A stretch of DNA of 64,000 nucleotides from Rufibacter sediminis (GCF_014269285.1 NZ_JACOAF010000030.1:62001-126000); one strand, 5' to 3'; positions 16,187 through 24,820 are shown, counted from the first letter of the stretch. The notes: generated by a model from the letters alone, not told the origin. Numbers and translations: made by a program.

Positions 16187-16772
16187 TTTCTTCAAAATAA
16201 CCGCCCTGCTGGGTGGATTTCTGTTTTTGGTTGGCTGCGCGGAAGACTACACCCCCAAACCCAAAGGCTTTAACCGCATCGATTTGCCGGAGGCGAAGTA
16301 CATCACCCTGCAGGAGCAGCACCCGTACACCTTTGAGCATTCTATCTATGCCAAAATATTACGGGACTCCTCCCGCATAGCCGAGCCGCACTGGATAGAC
16401 ATTTACTACCCGCGTTTTAAGGCCAATATCCAGATCACGTACAAAAACTTCAACCAGGACCCTAAGATGTTCAACGGCCTGGTGGAAGATGCCCGCAAGC
16501 TCACTTCCCGTCACCAGATCAAGGCCTACGCCATTGAGGAAAGCCAGATCAAGACGCCCACCGGCATTACCGCCAGCGTGTTTGAACTGGAGGGCGAGGT
16601 TCCCAGCCAGTTCCAGTTTTATCTAACGGATAGCTCCAAACACTTCTTCCGGGGTGCCCTATACTTCAGAACCGCCACCTCCAATGACTCGCTCGCACCC
16701 GTGATTGAATACCTGAAAAAAGACGCCGTGCACCTGCTCAATACCCTGCACTGGACTGCCCAGGTCAAGTAA
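16173..16772 (+). CDS. gldD: Gliding motility lipoprotein GldD
   Basis: 199 residues. The signal ALLGGFLFLVGCAEDY has a lipobox ending at about Cys22. PKPKGFNRIDLPEAKYITLQ and the later FFRGALYFRT are typical of GldD. It is required for gliding in Flavobacterium; here it is translationally coupled to gldE by a 14-base overlap. Confidence 0.95.
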   Translation: MKKNNFFKITALLGGFLFLVGCAEDYTPKPKGFNRIDLPEAKYITLQEQHPYTFEHSIYAKILRDSSRIAEPHWIDIYYPRFKANIQITYKNFNQDPKMFNGLVEDARKLTSRHQIKAYAIEESQIKTPTGITASVFELEGEVPSQFQFYLTDSSKHFFRGALYFRTATSNDSLAPVIEYLKKDAVHLLNTLHWTAQVK

Positions 16773-16775
16773 ACT

Positions 16776-16815
16776 GCGTTTTAGCGGCCGTTTCGCGAAA
16801 GCAGCCGCTAAACGC
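16776..16815. repeat. Dispersed palindrome copy
   Basis: GCGTTTTAGCGGC, centre, GCCGCTAAACGC; starts 3 bases after the gldD stop. The central word differs from most copies but pairs well. Confidence 0.75.
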
Positions 16816-16919
16816 CGATACGGTTTTAATTGGCTGTATAGCTCTTACGCAAAACCTCAACTCATTACCAGGTGCCTATCCGCTTTACCGCAGGAGTAAA
16901 GTGCCTCGCGCCTGCCGCT

Positions 16920-16967
16920 TAAAAGCAAGAAAGGAACACCAATCATGGTGTTCCTTTCTTGCTTTTA
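16920..16967. terminator. 22-bp perfect hairpin
   Basis: 16920-16941 pairs exactly with 16946-16967 across a 4-base loop (ATCA). Probably terminates the mutY-ssb-gldE-gldD run. Confidence 0.75.
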
Positions 16968-16997
16968 GAATAGCTGTTATTCCAAAAATAACTCAAT

Positions 16998-17037
16998 CCG
17001 TTTTTAGCCTATATTCCAGAAAAGAAGCCAAAAATGG
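16998..17037. repeat. Dispersed palindrome copy
   Basis: CCGTTTTTAGCC, centre ATATTCCAGAAAA, GAAGCCAAAAATGG; imperfect. It is the last element before the AT-rich island. Confidence 0.6.
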
Positions 17038-17125
17038 AAACAGTCGCGTTGCTCTCCTTTTGTTGACTGTTCTTTCATTTGCCCAGGCTATATAGTATAT
17101 TCGGCAACGCACCTACTGTTACTGA

Positions 17126-17198
17126 TAACATGCCATGTTAACCATTCCATCCATTGAGCCAATAACCGGAATGGTTTCGTTTATATAATAGTTGGCGG
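17126..17198 (+). repeat. Putative left boundary site of the cassette array (attC- or attI-like)
   Basis: TAAC, then AACCATTCC (17140-17148) paired with GGAATGGTT (17168-17176), then GTTGGCGG at 17191-17198. It has the layout of the three downstream sites but lacks their shared inner words, so it may be a diverged attC, an attI-like site or chance. Confidence 0.4.
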
Positions 17199-17208
17199 TA
17201 ATGTAAAT

Positions 17209-17610
17209 ATGAATAAAGAGACATTAATACAAGGAAGTTTTGCACTTACTGAATTCAACTTCTTTACTGAAAGCGGAATGTGGCTTCTTGTATTTGAGAA
17301 TGACTTGAGAGTTCAAATTGAAAGCTTCTGGAGATTTTTAGAAAATAGAAGTATAAAATGGACATCGAAGGACAATGGGCAAATTTACGGGCATAGAACC
17401 CCGATAGATTTAAAAGCCGAAATCAGAAAGTCACTCCTCAACAGTAGCCTGAACTCAATGGAAAGAAATCTAAATACAGGCGACTTATACCTTGAATTTG
17501 AATATAATCTAACCTTTGAAATATTAACCGACTCAAGCGGATATGAACCTTGGGAAATATTCATTGGAGAAAAAAGAATCCTTGGACTTGGGCAAGGAGC
17601 AAAAGCATAA
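17209..17610 (+). CDS. Hypothetical cassette protein 1
   Basis: 133 residues, not recognised. It is a soluble protein without a signal peptide (FALTEFNFFTESGMWLLVFE; LYLEFEYNLTFEILTDSSGY). Its strand-rich pattern and size resemble small immunity-type or DUF6188-like proteins, but this is only an impression. It is visibly AT-richer than its flanks. It starts 17 bases after the left site and ends 14 bases before the attC-like site, filling a cassette whose two ends match (GTTGGCGG and CCGCCAAC). Confidence 0.7.
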   Translation: MNKETLIQGSFALTEFNFFTESGMWLLVFENDLRVQIESFWRFLENRSIKWTSKDNGQIYGHRTPIDLKAEIRKSLLNSSLNSMERNLNTGDLYLEFEYNLTFEILTDSSGYEPWEIFIGEKRILGLGQGAKA

Positions 17611-17624
17611 GAAAAGAAACACTC

Positions 17625-17692
17625 CCGCCAACAACAGCTAAACGCCAGCATCAGCCGACGGCCTCCGCCGCCGTTTAGCCTAACCGTTGGTA
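17625..17692 (+). repeat. attC-like recombination site A
   Basis: Order: CCGCCAAC (17625-17632), AACA spacer, GCTAAACG (17637-17644), GC-rich centre, CGTTTAGC (17672-17679), CTAACC, GTTGGTA (17686-17692). The inner arms pair over 8 bp. The outer left word is complementary to the start of the preceding cassette (17191-17198), and the right word to the end of the following one. This is how attC halves behave in integron arrays. Confidence 0.7.
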
Positions 17693-17711
17693 GTAAAACA
17701 TAAAATAAAGA

Positions 17712-18590
17712 ATGGCTCAATCTCAACGTCACCATTATATACCACAATTCTTAATCAAAGGGTTTGTCGGTGAAGACAAAAAGGTAGCTGTGTATAATAT
17801 TGAAAAGAAAAAGCTTGAACCTTATCGAAAAAGCCCTTCGCAAGTGTTCTTTGAATGGAATAGAAACTCTTTTGATATTAATGGCGAGGTTACTGATTTT
17901 ATAGAAGGTTCATATCAATTTAGTGAAAGTATATTTGCTCCAGTTTACAGAAAGATACTTGAACAGCCTGGACCTATCGTTATTGATACTTATGAACTGC
18001 TTCAGTTAATTTTATTTATAGGTGAGTTACATTGGAGAGTACCTGACAGAGATGAGGAAATGGAAACCTTCATGCAACATGCCACTAAAAAAGACCTCCT
18101 CATTTCCATTCGAAATAAAAAAAACGGAGAAGAGGCCCCTCAAGATATATATGACCGATTAATGAAGGAACCTGCTTTTAGGCAAGGTTCTAAGATCATA
18201 AAATCTATTCATGATTATCTTAAAGCTGATATAATTTCTTCAATAGACAACTGGAAAATATATTACTCTTCAAATAATATCCAATTGCATTTACTAAGTG
18301 ACAACCCGCTTATAATCCGAGATATAAAAGAATCTAATATTTATAAAAATGAATTAATATTTCCTCTTTCAAAAGGAAAGACTGTTTTTCATACTAATGG
18401 AAGAACAGTAAAAGTATTACCTCCTGAACATAGACTTTCAATTGACTTGCTTATTTTTCTTCAAGCAAAAAAAATGGTCTGTGGACCTAATAGTGAATAC
18501 TTAAACCATATAGCTCATCTTGCAGAACTTTATAAAAGTGACAACCATGTTCAACTGTTGAAAGAACAAATATTTAAAGTATTTGAATAA
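17712..18590 (+). CDS. DUF4238 domain protein (cassette 2)
   Basis: 292 residues. The N-terminus AQSQRHHYIPQFLIKGFVGE carries the HHYIPQFLIKGF signature of DUF4238. The body has WRVPDRDEEM and LLSDNPLIIRD, also seen in that family. Its function is unknown. DUF4238 genes are common in mobile and accessory regions. It begins 25 bases after site A and ends 8 bases before site B. Confidence 0.85.
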   Translation: MAQSQRHHYIPQFLIKGFVGEDKKVAVYNIEKKKLEPYRKSPSQVFFEWNRNSFDINGEVTDFIEGSYQFSESIFAPVYRKILEQPGPIVIDTYELLQLILFIGELHWRVPDRDEEMETFMQHATKKDLLISIRNKKNGEEAPQDIYDRLMKEPAFRQGSKIIKSIHDYLKADIISSIDNWKIYYSSNNIQLHLLSDNPLIIRDIKESNIYKNELIFPLSKGKTVFHTNGRTVKVLPPEHRLSIDLLIFLQAKKMVCGPNSEYLNHIAHLAELYKSDNHVQLLKEQIFKVFE

Positions 18591-18597
18591 ATAGTTC

Positions 18598-18652
18598 TAC
18601 TACCAACAACAGCTAAAAAGCATTAAAAAGCTTTTCAACCCAACCGTTCTCA
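18598..18652 (+). repeat. attC-like recombination site B
   Basis: TACTACCAAC at 18598-18607 is the exact 10-base reverse complement of GTTGGTAGTA at 17686-17695, the start of the same cassette. The words AACAGCTAAA are shared with site A. AAAAGC (18616-18621) pairs with GCTTTT (18630-18635), then AACC and GTTCTCA (18646-18652). Confidence 0.7.
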
Positions 18653-18667
18653 GTAATTCGAACCATA

Positions 18668-19246
18668 ATGCTAATTCAGAATCAGGGTTTTTATTTTAAG
18701 GGCTTTGAATTTCCAGCATTCACTTTAAGTCAAGGAGGAATGTTAAGGTTCTGGGTTGAGGTTGTTCCACAATCCGAAACCGCCACCAATGGATATTTGA
18801 TCCCAAGCAAATTGATAGGGGACATCCAAGCTACGTACCCTGATAAAGAAATAATAAGGATATGCCCAGCAAGGGTGAAAAGAAGTTTCTTCGACTTTAT
18901 CCAACCGATAACATTAGAAGATTATTTTAGAAACAGATTTAACCTAAACACAACAGCAATCGACGAAATACTCTCCTTATTTAGCCTAGACCCTAAGTGG
19001 AAGGTCAAAAACTTAGGATACGCTCACCAAAAGATATTTGCAATTATTTGTGAGTTTCAAAGAGAAAGCATCGTCAGCTACGACTACTATGGGTTTGCAC
19101 CAGATAGTGAAGAGCAACTAACAAAATATGTAAAGAGAGAATTAGAGAAGGGAAAATCAGCGATAAGTTTTGATAATCTTTATTATAAGCCAGAAAATCC
19201 TGATTCGGAGAGAATAACAAATCTTGACATTAGGCAAAGAAGATAA
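18668..19246 (+). CDS. Hypothetical cassette protein 3
   Basis: 192 residues, not recognised. It has no signal or membrane segment. It is mixed alpha/beta with FYFKGFEFPAFTLSQGGMLR near the N-terminus and YAHQKIFAIICEFQRESIVS in the middle. It starts 15 bases after GTTCTCA of site B and ends 5 bases before TGAGAAC of site C. AT-rich codon use sets it apart from the surrounding chromosome. Confidence 0.72.
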   Translation: MLIQNQGFYFKGFEFPAFTLSQGGMLRFWVEVVPQSETATNGYLIPSKLIGDIQATYPDKEIIRICPARVKRSFFDFIQPITLEDYFRNRFNLNTTAIDEILSLFSLDPKWKVKNLGYAHQKIFAIICEFQRESIVSYDYYGFAPDSEEQLTKYVKRELEKGKSAISFDNLYYKPENPDSERITNLDIRQRR

Positions 19247-19251
19247 ACTAA

Positions 19252-19306
19252 TGAGAACAACGTGTAAACGCCAGCCTCCGCCGCCGTTTACATTAGTCGG
19301 TTTGGA
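19252..19306 (+). repeat. attC-like recombination site C
   Basis: TGAGAAC (19252-19258) is the exact complement of GTTCTCA at 18646-18652. Then TGTAAACG (19263-19270), GC-rich centre CCAGCCTCCGCCG, CGTTTACA (19285-19292), a spacer and GTTTGGA (19300-19306). The GC-rich centre contains GCCTCCGCCGCCG, shared with site A. Confidence 0.7.
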
Positions 19307-19319
19307 GAAATATATACAG

Positions 19320-19829
19320 ATGAAGATTCAAAAGATTTTATATTCAACGGTTATTATATACTTTCTAAGCCTCAGTTGTCACGGACAAATAAAACTAGAA
19401 TTGGAGGTTCAATCAGAGACCAGAGATTCTATTAAAATTAACATAACTTCAACCAATACAAGCACAACTGATACACTTATATTTTATACTCCAACTGAAT
19501 CTTCATTTTGTGTAAGAGTAATAAATATAGATTTCATCCAGGTTGGCACAAATAAAGAGCACAGCTATTTTCCATGTGATTGGATTAGCGACTTAGACCA
19601 TATACTTTTAAATAATTCAAATTCAGTTTTAATTCCTCCTTCAGATTCATTTTCGTTTATCATGAACCTGAATAAGCAAGAGATAAGCCCCCATTTAAAA
19701 AGAGGAAAATACAAGATGAAAGCTTCCCTCAATTATGGCTATGGTAATTTTAAACTTGAATCAGATTCTAAGCATTCGGTCTTTCATGGTAATGTAACAT
19801 CAAATGATTTAGTAGTAACAAGTAACTAA
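19320..19829 (+). CDS. Hypothetical exported protein (cassette 4)
   Basis: 169 residues from the ATG at 19320. A signal segment covers about 1-22 (LYSTVIIYFLSLSCHGQ); the Cys may be lipidated, but the lipobox is not canonical. The remainder is strand-rich, with many Thr/Ser (INITSTNTSTTDTLIFYTPT), like a single Ig-like domain. Function is unknown. The upstream cassette boundary is clear (site C), but the matching TCCAAAC end was not found downstream, so the cassette's 3' end appears lost. Confidence 0.68.
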   Translation: MKIQKILYSTVIIYFLSLSCHGQIKLELEVQSETRDSIKINITSTNTSTTDTLIFYTPTESSFCVRVINIDFIQVGTNKEHSYFPCDWISDLDHILLNNSNSVLIPPSDSFSFIMNLNKQEISPHLKRGKYKMKASLNYGYGNFKLESDSKHSVFHGNVTSNDLVVTSN

Positions 19830-19971
19830 AATTGAAAAGAGAGGCGACAAGAAATCGGGTTACTGGTATGTCGTCAACATGAAGCAAGACCAGGGCCTTC
19901 TATCACTTCAATACCGGTGTTACATCGCCGAAGCCCTGCAATCAGAGGAAATCCTACTCGGTAAGAACTAA
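19819..19971 (+). pseudogene. Coding remnant, C-terminal fragment
   Basis: An open stretch without a proper start reads KRGDKKSGYWYVVNMKQDQG, then LLSLQYRCYIAEALQSEE and a stop at 19969-19971. The base composition returns to that of the host chromosome. It looks like the tail of a gene cut by insertion of the island; the family was not recognised. Confidence 0.45.
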
Positions 19972-19989
19972 TCTTGCTCCCCAACCTCA

Positions 19990-20138
19990 TTTCTGACCTG
20001 TTTTCTGGAAAATAGCCTGAAAACAGAACAAGCACGCATTCACGTTTTCAAGCCGATGGGAAAGATGCGATTCGATTTTATGGATGTCACCACCGGCCTC
20101 CGTTTTTAGGCTCCTTTGTGGAAAACAAGCCCAAAACG
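19990..20138. repeat. Two dispersed palindrome copies
   Basis: A degenerate copy at 19990-20024 (ACCTGTTTTCTGG, AAAATAGCCTGAAAAC) and a clearer one at 20101-20138 (CGTTTTTAGGCTC, GAAAACAAGCCCAAAACG). Confidence 0.65.
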
Positions 20139-20213
20139 GCTCAGATAAGAAAAGCCCCGGCTAAACCGAGGCTCCCCACTCGCCACTTCATGGCGTAACG
20201 CTCGCCCAGCGTG

Positions 20214-20405
20214 TTAGGTGCTTACCGGTAACCCGTAACGGCCTAGCACAGATAGTGTCTCCTTTCTTTGGTGAGTAGATGTTGGTATATACGGATCACT
20301 CAATATATGGATCTGCTTTCCTTGCGCTATTTCCGCTAGCCCCGCACCTATTTCCCCCATCGGCTTGCCGTCAAAGAACCGGGCAGCATGGGCACCGCCA
20401 AATAG
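20214..20405 (-). pseudogene. Coding remnant without a start codon
   Basis: The reverse strand is open for 63 codons: LFGGAHAARFFDGKPMGEIG, then AGLAEIAQGKQIHILSDPYI and on to a stop at 20214. Stops lie just upstream and the only Met is internal. The even residue mix suggests a real protein fragment, possibly from an exported or toxin-like protein, but no family was recognised. Together with 19819-19971 it marks a decayed zone at the right edge of the island. Confidence 0.4.
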
Positions 20406-20463
20406 CTAAGGAGATTAGCCTGCCTCGTGTCTTTTCTGTAATTTTACAGAGCAACTAGGCAGG

Positions 20464-20501
20464 CGTTTTCGGGGTGTTTTCCGGGAAACAGGCTAAAAAC
20501 G
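20464..20501. repeat. Dispersed palindrome copy
   Basis: CGTTTTCGGGGTG, centre TTTTCCGGGAAA, CAGGCTAAAAACG; it ends 16 bases before the recG start. Confidence 0.7.
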
Positions 20502-20517
20502 GTTGCGTTTCCTATAG

Positions 20518-22614
20518 GTGTCATCAGGCTTTTTCCATACCAAAATAGAGTTTCTGAAAGGCGTAGGGCCGCAACGGGCCACGTTGCTCCAGACCGAGCT
20601 GGGCATCTTCACCTACGGCGACCTCATCCAGCACTACCCGTTCCGGTACATGGACCGCACCCAGTTCCACGCCATCGCGGATCTGAACGAGGACATGCCC
20701 TATGTGCAGATCAAAGGCCGAATTCTGGAAAAGAACCTGCTGGGCGAAGGTCGCAAGCAAAGATTATCGGCCATCATCCGTGACGCCTCCGGTGAGCTGG
20801 AACTGGTCTGGTTTAAAGGCGTGAAGTGGCTGAACGTGCAATTGAAAGTCAACCAGGAGTACATCGCCTTCGGGAAGCCCAGCCTGTTTAACGGGAAATT
20901 CAACATGGCCCACCCCGAGTTGGAGGAAGCCACCGAGGTGAAGCAGGGCCAAAGCTTTCTGCAGCCCGTTTACCACACCACCGAGAAGCTCAAAAACCAC
21001 CGGGTAGACAGCAAAGTGCTGGGGAAGATGATGGCCGATCTGCTGAAGCAATCCCCCACGCACCTTTCTGAAACGCTTACTCCCGAACTGGTAGACCACT
21101 ACCGCATGGTTTCCAAACGCGAGGCCATGCAGCAGGTGCACTTCCCCAGCAATTGGGACACCTTGCTGGCCGCCCGTTTCCGGCTGAAGTTCGAGGAGCT
21201 TTTCTACACCCAGCTCAAGCTGCTGCGCACCCGCACCAAGCGCAAAGCCGAGCTGGCCGGGCAGATCTTCAGCAAGACGCCTACGCTCACCGAGTTCTAC
21301 AAAAACCACCTGCCCTTTGACCTCACCACTGCCCAGAAACGGGTAGTGCGAGAGATTTACCAGGATGTGACCGCCGGCAAGCAGATGAACAGGCTGCTCC
21401 AGGGCGATGTGGGCAGCGGCAAGACCATTGTGGCCTTCGTGACCATGCTCCTGGCCACCGACAACGGCGCGCAGGCCTGCATCATGGCGCCCACCGAGAT
21501 CCTCGCCGACCAGCATTACCAGGGCCTGAAACAGTACGCCGATAAACTGGGCATTCTGCTGGGCAAACTCACCGGCTCCACCAAAAAGGCCGACCGCCGC
21601 GTGCTGCACGAGCAATTACGCAACGGCGAGATGAAAATGATTGTGGGCACGCACGCGCTTTTAGAGGACGAAGTGCAGTTCCAGAACCTGGGCCTCTGCA
21701 TTGTGGACGAGCAGCACCGTTTTGGTGTGGCTCAGCGCTCTAAGCTGTGGCAAAAGAACCCCCGCATCATTCCGCACGTGCTGGTCATGACGGCCACGCC
21801 TATCCCCCGCACGCTGGCCATGACCTTATATGGCGATCTGGAGGTATCGGTGATTGATGAGCTTCCGGCGGGCCGCAAGGAGATTATCACCGTGCACCGC
21901 TATGACAGCAATCGTCTGAAAGTCTTCGGGTTCATCAGGGAGCAGATCAAGCTAGGCCGCCAGGTGTACATTGTGTATCCGCTGATTGAAGAATCTGAAG
22001 GGCTGGAATACAAAGACCTGATGGACGGCTACGAGAGCGTGACCCGCGCTTTTCCGGAGTATCGCGTGAGCATGGTGCACGGCAGAATGAAGCCGCAGGA
22101 CAAAGACTTTGAGATGCAACGCTTTGTGAAGCACGAGACCCACATCATGGTGGCTACTACGGTGATTGAGGTGGGTGTGAACGTGCCCAACGCCAGCGTG
22201 ATGGTGATTGAGAACGCAGAGCGGTTTGGCCTGGCCCAGTTGCACCAGCTGCGCGGCCGCGTGGGCCGGGGCGCCGAACAGAGTTACTGTATTCTGATGA
22301 CGGGCTATAAACTCAGCAAAGAGGGAAAAACCCGCATAGAAACCATGGTGCGCACCAACAACGGCTTCGAGATTGCCGATATTGACTTGAAGTTGCGCGG
22401 GCCGGGAGATTTGATGGGAACCCAGCAAAGCGGCGTGCTGGACCTTTTGATCGCTGATTTGGCCAAAGATGCCAAAATCCTGAAGGAGAGCCGGCACGCG
22501 GCCCTGCAGATCATAGAAAAAGATCCGGACTTAAGTCTTCCGGAGCATGCCAACTTGTTGCGGCACATCCGGTCGCTGAGTGCCAACGCCGTGAACTGGA
22601 GCAGGATCAGCTAG
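20518..22614 (+). CDS. recG: ATP-dependent DNA helicase RecG
   Basis: 698 residues from a GTG start, the normal RecG size. The N-terminal wedge domain (IEFLKGVGPQRATLLQTELG) binds branched DNA. Motor motifs are GDVGSGKT (about 296), DEQHRFG (about 396), MTATPIPRTL and HQLRGRVGRG. It remodels stalled forks and Holliday-type junctions. It is monocistronic here. Confidence 0.97.
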   Translation: MSSGFFHTKIEFLKGVGPQRATLLQTELGIFTYGDLIQHYPFRYMDRTQFHAIADLNEDMPYVQIKGRILEKNLLGEGRKQRLSAIIRDASGELELVWFKGVKWLNVQLKVNQEYIAFGKPSLFNGKFNMAHPELEEATEVKQGQSFLQPVYHTTEKLKNHRVDSKVLGKMMADLLKQSPTHLSETLTPELVDHYRMVSKREAMQQVHFPSNWDTLLAARFRLKFEELFYTQLKLLRTRTKRKAELAGQIFSKTPTLTEFYKNHLPFDLTTAQKRVVREIYQDVTAGKQMNRLLQGDVGSGKTIVAFVTMLLATDNGAQACIMAPTEILADQHYQGLKQYADKLGILLGKLTGSTKKADRRVLHEQLRNGEMKMIVGTHALLEDEVQFQNLGLCIVDEQHRFGVAQRSKLWQKNPRIIPHVLVMTATPIPRTLAMTLYGDLEVSVIDELPAGRKEIITVHRYDSNRLKVFGFIREQIKLGRQVYIVYPLIEESEGLEYKDLMDGYESVTRAFPEYRVSMVHGRMKPQDKDFEMQRFVKHETHIMVATTVIEVGVNVPNASVMVIENAERFGLAQLHQLRGRVGRGAEQSYCILMTGYKLSKEGKTRIETMVRTNNGFEIADIDLKLRGPGDLMGTQQSGVLDLLIADLAKDAKILKESRHAALQIIEKDPDLSLPEHANLLRHIRSLSANAVNWSRIS

Positions 22615-22652
22615 ACCAAAGCCTGGATCTTCAGGAAAGGAAATTGTACTTC

Positions 22653-22883
22653 TTAGTTAAGGGAGTAAGTAGAGGTCTCTTCAGTAGTTTCTGCTTTGGG
22701 GGTTGAGGTTTCTGTATTCTTTGTCTGGTGAGTGAAGGGGAATGGATCCTGAAGGTTCATGGAGTAAACGTCTTCAGTTGCACTATTACCTTTCTTGCTG
22801 ATTTCGTTCGCTGAACCCTCTTTCAAGAATTTTCCAACTAGTATCATTCCCACCAAAAAAAGAACTTTAAAAATAAACTTCAT
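22653..22883 (-). CDS. Small hypothetical protein with N-terminal hydrophobic segment
   Basis: 76 residues: a hydrophobic start (FIFKVLFLVGMILVGKF), then a polar Thr/Ser/Glu-rich tail (NTETSTPKAETTEETSTYS). It may be a small anchored or exported protein. It has no recognised family and no clear promoter, so it could also be a chance frame. Confidence 0.45.
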   Translation of the reverse strand: MKFIFKVLFLVGMILVGKFLKEGSANEISKKGNSATEDVYSMNLQDPFPFTHQTKNTETSTPKAETTEETSTYSLN

Positions 22884-23322
22884 AAACGTACTATTAAATG
22901 TTTTTTAATGTCTGATCAATCAAAATACGTGTCTTAATCACGAAGAGCCGTCAACAGAAAATCATGTTTTTATTACCTAATTATTAACAGATTTTCAATG
23001 AACTCCCTCTATTCTCTTATCACTATTTTGACAAGCCTAGGGGTTTACGTCTATCTTACTATCAGGTTAACTTTATGTCCTAAAAGTTTTCCACATAATC
23101 ATTTTAGCCCGTATTCCTATATTTAAATATTATTAAATTTAATTATTTAGTTATGTTTCCGCCTGATTTACAAACGGCTGCAAAGTTAAGTATAAAATTT
23201 CAATTTCAATTATTCCGTTACCAATTTACTGATATATGATTTTTTCGCTTCAGGTAATTGCTAATTAGTAATACCAGACGCGCCTTTAACCAGTATATTG
23301 CCAAAAAATCAACAATAGTAAT
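22884..23322. other. AT-rich intergenic stretch
   Basis: 439 bases with long A/T runs (for example around 23125-23150). No gene, clear promoter or hairpin terminator was recognised. Confidence 0.5.
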
Positions 23323-24777
23323 ATGCGTACCAGCTTCCTTTATTCCCCTCTTTTATTTCTCATCGCTTTGTTTGCCCAAATAGGACAGACGCAGGCCCAA
23401 AAGATAAAGTCAGCCGCCTTTGATTACACCCCCGAGGCAGCCGGCGACCAGTACAACCAACGGATCCCGAAGAAAGCCTTCACCGTCAGCCCCACTGATT
23501 TTGTGATCCTCAGCCGGAAATCAGACAACACGTACGCCATCATCCGGTACGGGGCTGACCTGAAGAAAGCGACCTGGACTACGCCGGTGCAATTGCTGGG
23601 CCAGGAAACCGTTGAGGCTTTCTCCCACAATAACCAGACCGCTTTGCTGATCACGCACCGGGTACTGCCCGAGCAAGGCAGCCAGGCCCTGTACGGCCGG
23701 TTGTTTGACGTGGCTACTGGCAAAGAAATAAGCCAGACCAAACTGATAGACGCCCCCAGCAAAAGCCGGCGCCTGGCCGTGGCCATCTCCGCCGATGGCT
23801 CCAAACTGGTGGCTTATCATTCCATCACCCGCAACGAGGAGCTCCGCTCTATCCAGGCGGCTATCTATGATGCGTCTCTGACTAAAATAAAGGACAGAAC
23901 TTATGATTTAGCCGGGGCAGGCCCGCAGGTAAGCGCCCAGATCCAGATTGACAACCACGGCAACCAGTTCGTCAGCATTCTCACCAGCAACTCCATGCGC
24001 CTGAGTGTGCGCCGCTACAACAACCGCAACAATGAAATAAAGGTGATGGAAGTGATGCTGGGCGGCGTGTTTGACGGCGTGAATGTGTACGTGATGGACA
24101 CCTACTTCAAACTGCACCAGGACAGCAGCCTGTACGCCGCCGTGTTAGTGGCCGAGGAAAAGAAAGGCGAGTACCACAGCCTCAAAATGGTGCGGTTTGA
24201 CTACGCCGCCGGCAACATGCGCTTCGCGGATGAGTTCCGTTTTACGCCTGAATTCACCGAAAAGCTAAACAAAGCCACCGGTGCCAAACGGCTGGAAGAC
24301 ATTTACCTCTCTGACATCCTGATCAGCTCAGAAGGGCAAACGCTGGTGATCGGGGAAAAGAAATACACCGAAGGCGGCGAGAACAGTGATTACCACGCCA
24401 AGGAACTACTGCTGTTTGCCTATGACGAGTACCTGCACCCCACCTGGAACTCCGTGATCTTGAAAGACCAGGTAGCGCCTGCCGCCGAGGGGTTTGCCGG
24501 CATCTCGTACAACGCCCATCTCATTGGCAACCGCCTGCAACTGCTTACCTTGGAAACCATCAAAGGCAAAACCGATCTTTACACCCGCTCCATCCATCTG
24601 CTGACCGGCGCCTCTGAGCCACCCAAAGCCGTAGGCCTGAACGTAGCTAATGACAAGCAGGTGGCCTTTGTGAAAGACTTCACCACCTGGCTGGACGAGC
24701 GCACCATCACCGCCGTGAACCGGCCCTCCAAAGCATCGGCAGGTTTGCGCCTGAGCCGAATCACTTTCAAAAAATAA
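23323..24777 (+). CDS. Hypothetical exported protein
   Basis: 484 residues. The signal peptide covers about 1-25 (PLLFLIALFAQIGQTQAQ). The body is strand-rich with regularly spaced segments such as TDFVILSRKSDNTYAIIRYG, RRLAVAISADGSKLVAYHSI and LSDILISSEGQTLVIGEKKY. This suggests a beta-propeller-like fold. No enzyme motif is visible; probably periplasmic or outer-membrane associated. Confidence 0.75.
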   Translation: MRTSFLYSPLLFLIALFAQIGQTQAQKIKSAAFDYTPEAAGDQYNQRIPKKAFTVSPTDFVILSRKSDNTYAIIRYGADLKKATWTTPVQLLGQETVEAFSHNNQTALLITHRVLPEQGSQALYGRLFDVATGKEISQTKLIDAPSKSRRLAVAISADGSKLVAYHSITRNEELRSIQAAIYDASLTKIKDRTYDLAGAGPQVSAQIQIDNHGNQFVSILTSNSMRLSVRRYNNRNNEIKVMEVMLGGVFDGVNVYVMDTYFKLHQDSSLYAAVLVAEEKKGEYHSLKMVRFDYAAGNMRFADEFRFTPEFTEKLNKATGAKRLEDIYLSDILISSEGQTLVIGEKKYTEGGENSDYHAKELLLFAYDEYLHPTWNSVILKDQVAPAAEGFAGISYNAHLIGNRLQLLTLETIKGKTDLYTRSIHLLTGASEPPKAVGLNVANDKQVAFVKDFTTWLDERTITAVNRPSKASAGLRLSRITFKK

Positions 24778-24780
24778 GGT

Positions 24781-24820
24781 GCGTTTAGGGGCTGTTTTTC
24801 CAAAAACAGCCCCTAAACGC
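24781..24820. repeat. Dispersed palindrome, perfect copy (reference for the family)
   Basis: A perfect 40-base palindrome: 19-base arms GCGTTTAGGGGCTGTTTTT and its complement around CC, starting 3 bases after a stop codon. The family pattern is GTTTTAGG-N-CTGTTTTC, a 2-4 base turn, GAAAACAG-N-CCTAAAAC, 36-44 bases long. About 30 copies occur in this window, mostly just 3' of stop codons on either strand. Left and right arms often carry matching substitutions. They could be terminators, mRNA 3'-end protectors, or a small mobile repeat that favours gene ends. Confidence 0.85.

Noticed and set aside
17126-19829. Restriction-modification, toxin-antitoxin or phage-defence operon
   Set aside because: Genes are separated by attC-like sites, unrelated to each other, and only DUF4238 was recognised; no methylase, nuclease or toxin motif is visible.
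20150-20180. Terminator or tRNA-like fold near AAGCCCCGGCTAAACCGAGGCT
   Set aside because: Only a short interrupted stem; no cloverleaf or T-loop could be drawn.
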